From NCBI RefSeq assembly GCF_900142105.1, contig NZ_FQZS01000019.1, positions 1-64,000 of the forward strand: a stretch of DNA of 64,000 nucleotides. Reading direction: 5' to 3'. This stretch comes from Lutispora thermophila DSM 19022 (lineage in GTDB: Bacteria > Bacillota > Clostridia > Lutisporales > Lutisporaceae). Each line of letters begins with the position of its first letter. Position 1 is the stretch's first letter. The translations under genes were made by a program, and so were the position numbers. Under the pieces are notes generated by a model that did not search any database, was not told where the DNA came from, and saw only the letters and a program-made list of their open reading frames with translations. Shown one piece after another: positions 17,807 through 27,374 of the stretch.

Positions 17807-19450
17807 CTATGCTCGATAAACCAACTTCCCATCTACATATGTTTCGACAACTTTTGTTTCCAATATATCCTCATCGCAACTCAAATCGAAAAGATCACGA
17901 TCAAGCACTATAAAATCTGCAAGCTTGCCGTTTGTTATTGAACCTTTGATATCTTCTTCTCCTGATGCATATGCCCCTTCTACAGTATAGGCATGTATAG
18001 CTTCTTCCATGCTCATTGCTTCATTAGAAAGATATACCTTCTTTTGATCACCGGTCACATTCTTTCTTGTTACTGCTGAATATATGTTAGGCATAGTATT
18101 AAGAGATTCTACAGGACAATCGGTTCCAAAGGATACGTGAATACCTTTATCTGCCATGGTCTTCCACACATAGGAAGTCTCCGCCAATTTTTTGCCTACC
18201 CTATCATATACTATGTTCATATCGTAATCAATAAATATTGGCTGAACAAAGGCCAGAACATTCAATTCTTTAAAACGATTGATGAGTGCCTCATCTGTTA
18301 TTTGACAGTGAACAATTCCATGCCTTGGATTATGGCTTGGATAAGCTTTCTGAGCTTTCTCGATTGCATCTAATGCCATCTCTATGGCACCATCACCGAT
18401 AGCATGAATAGCTACAGGACAATCATTTTTATGCGATAATAAAACTAATTCATCCAACTCTTCCTGAGTAAACATTCTGAGACCTGTAGTATTCCCATCA
18501 TCAGCATATGGCTGTCTTAGAGCCGCTGTACGAGCCCCCAACGAACCATCAGCCAAAAGCTTGATGCAGTTTACCCGGCATTTATCTGTGCCCCATCCAT
18601 GGCGATAACCCTTTTCAAAGAACTTCTTCACCAATGAAGTCTCTTCCAATAAACATTGTTCACCCAATCGAATATGAAGTTTTCCTTCAGATTCCAGTTC
18701 GCTAAATGCTCTAAACAACAAATCATAGTCATAGTTGGGAACATAGCCAATATCATCACTTTGTACTGATGTCAATCCCTGTGCAAAAGCTTTGTCTTGA
18801 GCTGTGACAATAATTTCTTTTAAAGTTTCTAGATTTAAAGTAGAAATTTTTGCTTTGGTATTGTCCAATAAACTTTCCTTTATTATGCCATCTGGCTCAC
18901 CGTCAGGTAACAGTCCAACTAGGTCGCCGTACTTAGAAGCAGTCTCTTTATTAATTCCTAAAGCTTTCAATGCAGCAGAATTTAAAACTCCAATATGGAA
19001 ACATGTGCGCATCATAAGCATAGGAACATCGCTGCTTATTTCATCTAAATCAAATTTATTGGGGAAGCGTTTTTCATCCTCAAAATAATCCTGATTCCAA
19101 CCTTCACCTTCCAACCAAGATGTATCTCCCGGTTTTCTATTCTCAAGGCTCTTCTTTATGCGCTCTTTTATCTCCTTAATGCTTTTTGCACCTGAAAGAC
19201 TTACACTCTTAAAACTCTTTGCAAAATGAATAAAGTGCATATGGGAATCGTTAAAACCTGGGAGAACCAGCTTGCCACCCAAGTCAATTTCTTTATATTC
19301 AGCACCGGATTTGCTTAAAAACTCATATGCCTCTGATTTAGTACCTACGAATATGAACTTATTATCATCAACTACCATAGCATCTGCATGAGGTAGGTTC
19401 TCATCCATTGTGTGAATATTTCCATTAACAAACAAAGTAATCAATTGCAT
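17807..19450 (-). CDS. YtcJ-like amidohydrolase (Amidohydro_3), copy 1
   Basis: A 547-residue metal-dependent amidohydrolase of the YtcJ/Amidohydro_3 type. A small beta domain flanks a TIM barrel. Metal ligands are expected at His70/His72 (LPGFNDSHMHF), in AIHAIGDGAIEMALD, in HGIVHCQI, and in SFGTDCPVESLNTMPNIYSAVTRK. The C-terminus (GKLADFIVLDRDLF) is typical. Members cleave N-acyl or formamide bonds, but substrates are mostly unknown. It is 54 bp downstream of a paralogue in the same orientation, so a tandem duplication with different substrate use is plausible. Confidence 0.9.
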   Translation of the reverse strand: MQLITLFVNGNIHTMDENLPHADAMVVDDNKFIFVGTKSEAYEFLSKSGAEYKEIDLGGKLVLPGFNDSHMHFIHFAKSFKSVSLSGAKSIKEIKERIKKSLENRKPGDTSWLEGEGWNQDYFEDEKRFPNKFDLDEISSDVPMLMMRTCFHIGVLNSAALKALGINKETASKYGDLVGLLPDGEPDGIIKESLLDNTKAKISTLNLETLKEIIVTAQDKAFAQGLTSVQSDDIGYVPNYDYDLLFRAFSELESEGKLHIRLGEQCLLEETSLVKKFFEKGYRHGWGTDKCRVNCIKLLADGSLGARTAALRQPYADDGNTTGLRMFTQEELDELVLLSHKNDCPVAIHAIGDGAIEMALDAIEKAQKAYPSHNPRHGIVHCQITDEALINRFKELNVLAFVQPIFIDYDMNIVYDRVGKKLAETSYVWKTMADKGIHVSFGTDCPVESLNTMPNIYSAVTRKNVTGDQKKVYLSNEAMSMEEAIHAYTVEGAYASGEEDIKGSITNGKLADFIVLDRDLFDLSCDEDILETKVVETYVDGKLVYRA

Positions 19451-19504
19451 TGCCTCCTATTTTTATGATAAGTGTTAAAGAAACTTTGATGATTATGCCC
19501 CTTA

Positions 19505-21118
19505 TTATACCCTTCTATAAACGACTTTTCCATTACATATAGTCAAATCTACCTTAATATCCTTAATCTCATCGACAGGAATTGTAAAGATATCCCTATC
19601 AAGTATAATAAGGTCTGCCCAATATCCCGGTTTTATTCGTCCTTTCACATCTTCTAAAAACTCTGCATAAGCACTGCCAATGGTATAATTATCTATTGCC
19701 TGCTCCAAATCTACACATTCTTTTGGATAGAAGCCCCTTTCTGGGAAGCCATTTAAATCCTTTCGTGTAACAGCTGAATAAACGCCAAAGAAAGGATTGC
19801 AATCTTCTATCGGTGCATCAGTGCCATATGCAACATGAACGCCTAGTTTGTCTAAAGTGTGGAATGCATAGGAAGTACTAGCCAAATCTTTGCCAACTCT
19901 GCTTTCTACAACATGAAGATCATAATTTAAAAATATGGGCTGCACCATAACCAATATATCAAGCTTTGCAACTCGTTCTAGTATAGGTAAGTCTGTAATC
20001 TGGCAGTGAACTACTCCATGTCTCAGAGAATTTTTTCCTTCTTTCATGGTCCTCTCATAATTTGTTATTGTATCATCAATGGCAGCGTCTCCAATTGTAT
20101 GAGTAATAACCTGAATTCCGTTTTTAACTGCTAAGCCGCATAGTTCATCCATCTGCTCATCGCTAAGAGAAGCTACCCCATAATTACCTGGATCATCCAA
20201 ATATCCTTTACGCATTAAAGCCGTTCTGGCACCAAGTGAACCATCTTTAAATAGTTTAAGGGGCCCCAAGGCCAAAAACTTGTTATCGTATCTATAATCC
20301 TTGAATTCAGTGGCTAGAAAGTCCTTGAAATTTTCTATATCCAAGAAGGAGAACTGATGACGATATCTAACCAGCAATTTGCCTTCATCATGAAGCTTAT
20401 GCATCAACCGAAATACTTCCTTATAATTATGGTCTCGCACATCGTTAGATTGAACAGAGGTCACTCCTACACTTACTGCATATTCCATAGCTTTTATATA
20501 TAACTGTTCTAGCTTTTCAAAAGTATGTGGTGGAATTACTTTAGTAATTTGATATGTGGCATTTTCCTTAAATATACCATTTGGCTGACCATCATCACCA
20601 ATTTCAAATACACCACCATCAACCTGAGGTGTGTCAGCTGTTATGCCGCCCACCTCCAAAGCTTTAGTATTAGCTGAAACGATATGTCCGCACACCCTTT
20701 CAAATACGATGGGTATGTCTGTTGATATGCGATCTAGATCATGACGAGTGAGTATTCTCTTTTCATCGGTGAAATAGTCCTGATTCCACCCAATTCCATA
20801 GAGACCTTGCTTAACGAGTTCAGGATTTTCCTCTATAAAGCGTTTACCTATCTCTACAATGTCTTCAATAGAAGTAGCTCCACTTAAATTTGCGTAAGTC
20901 AACCATTCTCCTATTGAACCTAAATGCAAGTGTGAATCATTAAAACCCGGCAGAATAGTTTTGCCATCTGCATCAATTACTTCGCAGTCTTGTGAAGCAC
21001 AGGCCAAAATATCTTCGTTTGTCCCTACCTTTTCAATAATTCCATCTGATATAAGTACCGCCTGCTCAAAATGACCACGCTCAATGTACACTTTACCATT
21101 ATAAATTGCTGTTTTCAT
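19505..21118 (-). CDS. YtcJ-like amidohydrolase (Amidohydro_3), copy 2
   Basis: A 537-residue paralogue of the next gene. The same landmarks occur: ILPGFNDSHLHLGS with His63/His65, ITHTIGDAAIDDTI, HGVVHCQITDLP, and VAYGTDAPIEDCNPFFGVYS. AGGAGG precedes the ATG at 21118. A hairpin at 21136-21168 separates it from the upstream permease gene, so it may depend on read-through from the sigma-54 promoter or on an unseen promoter. Substrate unknown; context suggests an amide or peptide derivative taken up by the permease. Confidence 0.9.
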   Translation of the reverse strand: MKTAIYNGKVYIERGHFEQAVLISDGIIEKVGTNEDILACASQDCEVIDADGKTILPGFNDSHLHLGSIGEWLTYANLSGATSIEDIVEIGKRFIEENPELVKQGLYGIGWNQDYFTDEKRILTRHDLDRISTDIPIVFERVCGHIVSANTKALEVGGITADTPQVDGGVFEIGDDGQPNGIFKENATYQITKVIPPHTFEKLEQLYIKAMEYAVSVGVTSVQSNDVRDHNYKEVFRLMHKLHDEGKLLVRYRHQFSFLDIENFKDFLATEFKDYRYDNKFLALGPLKLFKDGSLGARTALMRKGYLDDPGNYGVASLSDEQMDELCGLAVKNGIQVITHTIGDAAIDDTITNYERTMKEGKNSLRHGVVHCQITDLPILERVAKLDILVMVQPIFLNYDLHVVESRVGKDLASTSYAFHTLDKLGVHVAYGTDAPIEDCNPFFGVYSAVTRKDLNGFPERGFYPKECVDLEQAIDNYTIGSAYAEFLEDVKGRIKPGYWADLIILDRDIFTIPVDEIKDIKVDLTICNGKVVYRRV

Positions 21119-21135
21119 TGCTTGCCTCCTTATTT

Positions 21136-21168
21136 AAAACCCCAGCACTACTAGTAGGGCTGGGGTTT
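21136..21168 (-). terminator. Hairpin downstream of the permease gene
   Basis: Arms AAACCCCAGC and GCTGGGGTTT around a 12-nt loop, followed on the minus strand by a short T-run. It could end or attenuate the permease transcript before the amidohydrolases. Confidence 0.7.
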
Positions 21169-21199
21169 ATTTTATTCAACTTTTGCCTACCACTGATGC

Positions 21200-22591
21200 T
21201 TATCTTTTAGCAGTTTCCTTCTTCAACTGTTTGTCAAAATATAAATAGAATAAACATCCTATAGCAGGAACTACAAGGCCTATGAGTGCTGTTACCGGAT
21301 CTTCTATTAGTGTATTAATCATTAGACCTATAAACAACAATATAGTGATTATTACAGTTACTGGATAACCCCACATTTTGTATGGTCTTTCTAAATCCGG
21401 GAACTTTTTACGATAAACCAAAACTGCTACAACAACTAAAACATTAAATAGCATACCGCAGAAAACAACCATGGATGTAAGCTGATCCAAATTTCTTAAA
21501 AGAACCAATATTACAGAAATAATGCACTGTCCTATCAAAGAAGCAGTTGGAACCTTATATTTAGGATGTAGCTTTCCATAACTTTTGAAGAAATGTCCCT
21601 CTGCTGCCATTGCATAATAAATACGAGGAAATGCTATTATCATTCCATTTAAAGAACCAAACATAGAAATTATCATACCAACTATAACAATTACGCCACC
21701 AGTATCTCCCAAAATCCTCTTGGCAACTGCAGTGCCTAGATATAAGTCTCCAGACTCAATCATAGAAACAACTTCAGAATGAGGAAGTACCCTATAAATT
21801 GCAAAATTAAAAAGAGTATAAAGCACAGTAATACCACCAATTGCTACAATCAAAGCAAGTGGAAGGTTTTTCTTAGGATTTTTCATTTCTTCTGCTACAG
21901 TGTTTAGGTTAGTCCAACCTTCATATGCCCATAATGTTGCCACAGTAGCAAAAGCAATCATTCCAATAATACTTCCAAAGCTTACTGAACCACCATCAGC
22001 AGGCAACAAACTTAGGTTAGGAGTTTCTTTACCAAAGATTAAAGCACCTATCATAATAATTGCAATAGGAATCAATTTTGCAACCATGGATATATTCTGC
22101 AAAATAGAACCCGCCTTAACACCAAAATAGTTATAAATAGTAAGTCCTACTATAAGTGCTATGGCTATAGCCTTTACCGCTACATCACTAAGAGGTACAA
22201 AAGATCTTAGAGCTGTCGGGAGTGCAATTGCAATTGCTGCTATAGATCCTGCACCGCTAACCAGCCAACTGGTAAAACCATTCATAAAACCTACAATTGG
22301 ATGATATGCCTCATTTAGATAAACTGTCATACCACCTGCTTTAGGATGAGATGCTCCCAATTCAGCAAAACAAAGCCCGCCAAGCAATGAGACTAATCCA
22401 CCTATTATCCAGCATAGAAGAGCCAGTCCCATGCTCATACGAGTTCGCTCAAGCACATAGGAACCAAGATAGAAGATACCAGAACCTATCATTATTCCTC
22501 CTATGATGCTGACGCCACCGAAAACACCTATCTCTCGTTTAAACTCAGTTTCTTCAGATTGCATCATCTTAATTTCTTTTTGTTTGTCCAT
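21200..22591 (-). CDS. APC-superfamily amino-acid permease
   Basis: A 463-residue transporter with about twelve hydrophobic segments. The first begins GVFGGVSIIGGIMIGSGIFY, the GSGIF substrate loop typical of the amino acid-polyamine-organocation superfamily (LAT/YfnA type). LWAYEGWTNLNTVAEEMKNP in TM6-7 is also typical. AAAGGAGG lies seven bases before the ATG. A sigma-54 promoter lies 64-79 bp upstream, so import is probably induced by the activator at 24808. The amino acid cannot be told from sequence. Confidence 0.92.
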   Translation of the reverse strand: MDKQKEIKMMQSEETEFKREIGVFGGVSIIGGIMIGSGIFYLGSYVLERTRMSMGLALLCWIIGGLVSLLGGLCFAELGASHPKAGGMTVYLNEAYHPIVGFMNGFTSWLVSGAGSIAAIAIALPTALRSFVPLSDVAVKAIAIALIVGLTIYNYFGVKAGSILQNISMVAKLIPIAIIMIGALIFGKETPNLSLLPADGGSVSFGSIIGMIAFATVATLWAYEGWTNLNTVAEEMKNPKKNLPLALIVAIGGITVLYTLFNFAIYRVLPHSEVVSMIESGDLYLGTAVAKRILGDTGGVIVIVGMIISMFGSLNGMIIAFPRIYYAMAAEGHFFKSYGKLHPKYKVPTASLIGQCIISVILVLLRNLDQLTSMVVFCGMLFNVLVVVAVLVYRKKFPDLERPYKMWGYPVTVIITILLFIGLMINTLIEDPVTALIGLVVPAIGCLFYLYFDKQLKKETAKR

Positions 22592-22654
22592 ATCGTAGCC
22601 TCCTTTTACTGTTATGTTTATTGGATTATAGTAGGTGCTATAATATTATATACT

Positions 22655-22670
22655 TGCAATTTCCGTGCCA
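22655..22670 (-). promoter_or_regulatory. Sigma-54 (-24/-12) promoter of the permease
   Basis: The minus strand reads TGGCACGGAAATTGCA. GG (22669-22668) and GC (22657-22656) are separated by exactly 10 bases, the hallmark of RpoN promoters, and the match to TGGCACG-N4-TTGC is nearly ideal. Both rpoN and an activator are encoded in this window. Confidence 0.92.
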
Positions 22671-22819
22671 TAAAGAAAGTTAAGTATTTTCGTAGGTTAC
22701 AGAATTGTAAAACATCTTAAGGGGCTGAAACTCGTCCTGTTTTAATACCCGTTTACCCATTACCACTGAACTAAATTTATAGTATCAAGGAAATAATTGC
22801 ATTAAATGTCTTTATCAAT

Positions 22820-23617
22820 CTAAAGTACAAAATTTACCATTCTCAATACTTCAAAATAATCATCTGTCTCATATAGCAGTCTATTGTTATCCAACTTTTT
22901 CATTCCTGGATAAAAGGACATTTTGTTGGCTTGCATATGATCTTTAAAACATATATCTACATTAAACTTATCCGATAAACTTATTCTTGCCTTATTTAAA
23001 TTTTGTTTAAGTGATTGTTCTGCCTTTTCTCTTATCAGCCTTAATGATTTCTTTGTTGACATACACATTGCAGAAGCACCCTGTCCTTCTTTAACTGCTA
23101 CTGTATGAACTCCAGGATGCATTTTGGCTGCATCTTCACATAACATTTTATCTCCAGACAAAAATACAGTGGGTACTCCCTCATATGCCGCAGCGAAGCT
23201 ATACAGCATAAACTCACTAGCATATTCCCCGTTAATCTTAATATATAATGGCTTTCTAGTCATAGTATGTGATAAAGGATTCCCTTCTCTCCCAGCAGCA
23301 CTATGGTAGCCAACAAACATTGCCGCATCAAAGGTACTATCTATACCTTCAACCATAGTATATGGGTGACCAGACCATCCCCTTATAATCTTAGCGCAAT
23401 CAGGCAGTTTTGTTATATCAATATTTGTTGCTCCATTATGGGCATCTTTAATAACTATCTCATCTGCTCCCGCTGCTATAGCTCCCTCGCAGGCTGCCAC
23501 TACTTCATCAGTCATTTGTTCTGCAAATATAGAATAGAACTTGTCGTTAGCATTACACTCTTCCCACTTTATGGTAGATGTTATACCTTCCATATCAGCG
23601 CTGATAAACACTTTCAT
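22820..23617 (-). CDS. dppA: D-aminopeptidase DppA-like (peptidase M55)
   Basis: A 265-residue M55 metallopeptidase. The N-terminus KVFISADMEGITSTIKWEEC carries the zinc ligands Asp8 and Glu10; KDAHNG and GYHSAAG further on are the other conserved blocks. DppA is a cytosolic, self-compartmentalising enzyme that releases D-amino acids from short peptides such as D-Ala-D-Ala. Here it lies between an amino-acid permease and an Asp/Glu-type racemase, which supports a role in handling D-amino-acid peptides. No binding-protein-dependent dipeptide transporter is adjacent. Confidence 0.93.
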   Translation of the reverse strand: MKVFISADMEGITSTIKWEECNANDKFYSIFAEQMTDEVVAACEGAIAAGADEIVIKDAHNGATNIDITKLPDCAKIIRGWSGHPYTMVEGIDSTFDAAMFVGYHSAAGREGNPLSHTMTRKPLYIKINGEYASEFMLYSFAAAYEGVPTVFLSGDKMLCEDAAKMHPGVHTVAVKEGQGASAMCMSTKKSLRLIREKAEQSLKQNLNKARISLSDKFNVDICFKDHMQANKMSFYPGMKKLDNNRLLYETDDYFEVLRMVNFVL

Positions 23618-23703
23618 AATGACACCCCTTTATAAATCAATTTTCTTAAGTTATCTCGAGGTTCATATAACAAATTACCTACAAAGCCTATGCAACCTAT
23701 AAG

Positions 23704-23746
23704 ACATCATATGATTCCATTGGTTTCCAATGGAATCATATGATGT
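23704..23746. terminator. 20-bp perfect hairpin between dppA and the racemase gene
   Basis: The arms at 23704-23723 and 23727-23746 are perfect complements around a TTT loop. No T-run follows on either strand, so it may protect or process mRNA rather than act as a classical terminator. Confidence 0.6.
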
Positions 23747-23969
23747 TAACTTGAATCTTAATCACAAGCTTGTAAACTCATAAATAATCAAGCAGCTATA
23801 AAAAGATAATCCTCCCCCAATATTATACTGCTTGATTTAATTCCTCCTACTGCAAGAACTAAACCTATATTATCCCGCTCATATAATTATAACTTATTTT
23901 ATTGAAAAATTATTAGCTCAATAGCTGGTTTCATCATATAACTTTTCAAATTGTTGATTTTTTAGATAT

Positions 23970-24659
23970 CTACTCTTTTCCTTTAAAAATTTCAACACAG
24001 CGCTTTGCTAGTACCAACTCAGGATCAATATACTTTTCAGGCGCACCTACCTTTTCAGCCATTAATGGCAATTCAGTGCAACCTAATATTATATTCATTT
24101 CTTTATTTTTTGCATATCTGTTAATCAGTTCTTTAACTTCTGATGCAGATATATTAAAATTCCCTGACTTTACGTTATATATCCAATTCATAACTACCTT
24201 TTTATCGTCCTGTTCCGGTTCTATAATATCCAGTCCATATTCCATAAAAGCATTTTTATATATTCCTGATGTATATGTTCCTTCAGTTGCTAACAACAAA
24301 TATTCAGTATCGTCGGGATAATTCTTCTTTAAAAAGGCAGCAGTTTCGCGTATCATATGCAGTACAGGTACCTTACAGTATACCTTAATGTCATCATAAA
24401 AATAATGAGCTGTATTGCAAGGCATCACTATATAATCTGCCCCCATCATTTCTAATCTTATAGCAGATCTTATCATCTCAATTCTAGGATCCTCTCCTGT
24501 ACCGCAAATATATGCTGTCCTATCCGGAATTTGTGCATTGCTATCGATTACTACATGAATATGTTCCTGATCTTTTGTAGCCTGAGTATTCTCGGTTATT
24601 TTCCTATATAAGTCGCAAGTTGCTGCAGGACCCATTCCGCCTAGAATTCCTAATTTCAT
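23970..24659 (-). CDS. Aspartate/glutamate racemase family protein
   Basis: A 229-residue cofactor-independent racemase. The two catalytic cysteines are seen in VMPCNTAHYFYD (Cys81) and ILGCTELPLM (Cys194), and the N-terminus is KLGILGGMGPAATCDLY, as in aspartate racemases. It interconverts L and D forms by a two-base mechanism. A sigma-54 promoter lies 75-90 bp upstream of the ATG. With DppA next to it, the pair could release D-amino acids and convert them for catabolism. Confidence 0.92.
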   Translation of the reverse strand: MKLGILGGMGPAATCDLYRKITENTQATKDQEHIHVVIDSNAQIPDRTAYICGTGEDPRIEMIRSAIRLEMMGADYIVMPCNTAHYFYDDIKVYCKVPVLHMIRETAAFLKKNYPDDTEYLLLATEGTYTSGIYKNAFMEYGLDIIEPEQDDKKVVMNWIYNVKSGNFNISASEVKELINRYAKNKEMNIILGCTELPLMAEKVGAPEKYIDPELVLAKRCVEIFKGKE

Positions 24660-24733
24660 TATAAATCACCTCAATTAGTATACGATATTATGTTGCACTG
24701 CTAATTTGTATATTTTGCAACATGGTTCCACAA

Positions 24734-24749
24734 CGCAACATTCGTGCCA
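24734..24749 (-). promoter_or_regulatory. Sigma-54 (-24/-12) promoter of the racemase gene
   Basis: The minus strand reads TGGCACGAATGTTGCG, with GG and GC separated by 10 bases. It is the second such promoter in the cluster, between the activator gene and its likely target. Confidence 0.88.
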
Positions 24750-24807
24750 AATAAGAAATCCTGCAAAACTCTTGCTTACTAAAGATATCACATAATAACG
24801 GGAAGTA

Positions 24808-26859
24808 TTAATTCCCTATTTTTCCACCCATTTTCCCATTATTGCTTATGGAAGTAAGTATTTTAATTCCCTTATCAGTTAATACTGTACCCTTTCTTCC
24901 AGTGTTCACTTTCACAAAACCTAATTGCTCTGCACTATTTAGCAAGCTCCTTATCTGTCCCTCTGTAAGCTGAACACCTTCTTTTTTTGCAAGTTCTGCA
25001 ATATAGCGTCTACCTAATCCCTCTGAGTTTTTTATTTTTTCTAGAATCCAGACCATACTTTCTCCGAGTAAATCTTTCAATATTGAAGTTTCTGTCTTAT
25101 CAAAATCATTTATGAGATATTCAGGAAGCTCTGATCTTTCTAGCTTTCTATTTTTTGAACCTAAACTTGCTATATACTCCATAGCATTTTCAAGTTGTCT
25201 TGTGTTTCCAGGCCAATCATAATCAAGAAGAGCTTCTATAGCATCTTCATGCAAAACATCCTTAATTTTGTTAAAACTGCCATCACTATATCTTGTCAGA
25301 AAATAATCAGCTAAAACTGGGATATCTTCTTTCCTTTCCCTCAAACTAAGTGTTCGAACAGGTAGTACATTTAAACGATAGTATAAATCTGCTCTGAAGT
25401 TGCCTTTTTTTATTTCTTCAGTTAGATTGCGATTTGTTGCTGCTATGAACCTCACATCTATTGGAATTTCCTTAAGTCCTCCTACTCTTCTAACTTGACG
25501 CTCCTGTATTACTCTTAACAATCTGCACTGAAACTCTAATGAAGCATCTCCTATTTCATCAAGAAAAATGGTCCCTCCGTGAGCTTCTTCAAAAAGCCCC
25601 CTCTTACCTCCTTTTTTGGCACCTGTAAATGAACCTTCTTCATATCCAAAAAGCTCACTCTCAAGCAAACTCATTGGCATTGCTGCGAAATTAACAGGTA
25701 CAAAGGGACCGTTTGCTCTTTTTGATGCACAGTGAATTGCTTGAGCCAATAATTCTTTTCCTGTACCGCTTTCACCTTGTATAAGTATGGTAGAATCAGT
25801 ATGTGCAAAAGCCTTTACCTTTTCTATCAATTTATCCATATTGCTGCACTTATAAATAATATCATCAAATGTATAATATTTTGATCTGGCAACATTTGTT
25901 GTTCTTCTGCGCAATTCATGCTCGTTTTTTTCAATATCCTCACTCTTCTCAAAGGTATATATGATCCCGTCCTCACTGCCTGTACCTTTAACCACTCTAG
26001 ACGTAACAAGTAATTGTTTACCACGTATTAGAAGAACATCTACCTTTTCACTGTTGATATCACTTCCTGAAATTTCAGGCAATACGTCTTTTAGATTCTT
26101 GCCAATAATATCCTCATGGGAACATTCCAAAAGGTTATATAACTCCTGATTTCCTGTTATGATGTTTCCATCCTTATCAATATAAACAATTGCTTTTGTT
26201 AAGCAATTTGCCACCGTTCTCAATCTGTCACTGATAACTTTCATTTCCTTTGCGCTATCATTGATTCTATTCAACAGCCCAATTATTTCATGTATATATT
26301 GGGAAGAAAGCCTGCTTCCTAAAGCATCCATAAGTCCAAGTCTTTTTGCAATATCTGCAACTGTTGTTATATCAATCTGCCTTGTCCCAATATCAATTAC
26401 CTTTTTAATCCCATATGGAACAAGATGGGGCTCTCCAACAGTTACAGCAATATCTAATTCTGGATAAGCGGCTATTCCAGGGTAATATGGATAATACTTT
26501 ATATAGTTGACCCCAAGAGCCTGGAGCTGTGTTATGGCTTGAAATGTAGACTCAGCTCTATCATTTACAAGCAGTACCTCTGTGGCCTTTGGTAGACTCA
26601 AAAGCTCTGCTATATATCTATGATTTATAACCCTTCGCGCTATTATATAATTCAAACCATCATTCATCAGGCTTTGAATCCTTGCATCAATAGCCTGGGG
26701 TGATGATAACACTACCAATGCATTAGTCATATCAAAATCGAAATCATCTTCTAAGCAATATGGTTGAATCTCTATATACTGACGAAAAATTTTCTCCAGC
26801 TGGACAGCCAAGTTTATTGAAGTCACCTTTCCTGGGCTAATTATTATAAGTTTTTTCAC
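24808..26859 (-). CDS. Sigma-54-dependent activator with PrpR-like sensor, PAS and AAA+
   Basis: An enhancer-binding protein of 683 residues, started at the GTG at 26859 because AGGAGG lies eight bases upstream and KKLIIISPGK is a natural N-terminus; the frame runs on to 26937. Order: an N-terminal PrpR-like sensor (about 1-190), PAS (about 215-310), AAA+ with Walker A GESGTGKE (362-369) and the sigma-54 contact loop GSFTGA (409-414; commonly GAFTGA). The C-terminus is not a Fis helix-turn-helix but looks like a winged helix (LTEGQIRSLLNSAEQLGFVK). It most probably drives the two -24/-12 promoters downstream. Confidence 0.92.
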   Translation of the reverse strand: MKKLIIISPGKVTSINLAVQLEKIFRQYIEIQPYCLEDDFDFDMTNALVVLSSPQAIDARIQSLMNDGLNYIIARRVINHRYIAELLSLPKATEVLLVNDRAESTFQAITQLQALGVNYIKYYPYYPGIAAYPELDIAVTVGEPHLVPYGIKKVIDIGTRQIDITTVADIAKRLGLMDALGSRLSSQYIHEIIGLLNRINDSAKEMKVISDRLRTVANCLTKAIVYIDKDGNIITGNQELYNLLECSHEDIIGKNLKDVLPEISGSDINSEKVDVLLIRGKQLLVTSRVVKGTGSEDGIIYTFEKSEDIEKNEHELRRRTTNVARSKYYTFDDIIYKCSNMDKLIEKVKAFAHTDSTILIQGESGTGKELLAQAIHCASKRANGPFVPVNFAAMPMSLLESELFGYEEGSFTGAKKGGKRGLFEEAHGGTIFLDEIGDASLEFQCRLLRVIQERQVRRVGGLKEIPIDVRFIAATNRNLTEEIKKGNFRADLYYRLNVLPVRTLSLRERKEDIPVLADYFLTRYSDGSFNKIKDVLHEDAIEALLDYDWPGNTRQLENAMEYIASLGSKNRKLERSELPEYLINDFDKTETSILKDLLGESMVWILEKIKNSEGLGRRYIAELAKKEGVQLTEGQIRSLLNSAEQLGFVKVNTGRKGTVLTDKGIKILTSISNNGKMGGKIGN

Positions 26860-27326
26860 AATTTTGCCTCCTATCAAAAATACTTTATTGCATAGAAACA
26901 CGATGGCTATTTCAAAGAATGTCTCTGCGATTATCATGAAAGTTAGCAGAATGTAGTTATATGTTAAGCTCTTACTTATTTTGAACCTTGATACCTTAAT
27001 ACTATTTGATAGGATAATTATAAGGTATTAGTAATAGTTATTCATATGTTAGTATTTACCATAAACATGAAAGAGAAGAAAATTATTTGCCATTCAATAT
27101 TTAAATCCAGTATACATAAAAACTTTTACACATATGTTACTAAGCATAATTAAGCAATTTCCCTATAAAAATAAGTTAACACATATTTAATAATAAAACA
27201 AAAAAAATTTCGTGCTGAAGTTATGTTACATAAGGATGTAAAACTCGCTATACGAAATGGCAGATGTTCAGAAAAGTTACTAAAGGCAAAGAAAGAATTT
27301 TGAATCAAATTCATATCTGCATAAAT
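26860..27326. other. Intergenic between activator and ssrA
   Basis: About 470 bp of very AT-rich DNA. I see a loose dyad ATACCTTA/TAAGGTAT near 26990-27030 and no convincing gene. A 26-codon ATG frame on the plus strand near 27220 has no recognised similarity. Confidence 0.4.
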
Positions 27327-27362
27327 CAAAAAACAGACCAAGAATCAATATTCCTAGCCTGT
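27327..27362 (-). terminator. Terminator of ssrA
   Basis: A 14-bp stem (AACAGGCTAGGAAT with its partner, including G-T wobbles) followed by a T-run on the minus strand, 13 bp after the tmRNA end. Confidence 0.8.
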
Positions 27363-27374
27363 TAAACTCATGTA

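Noticed and set aside
27217-27303. 26-codon ATG frame on the plus strand upstream of ssrA
   Set aside because: No recognisable similarity and no good ribosome site in AT-rich DNA; not enough to call a gene.
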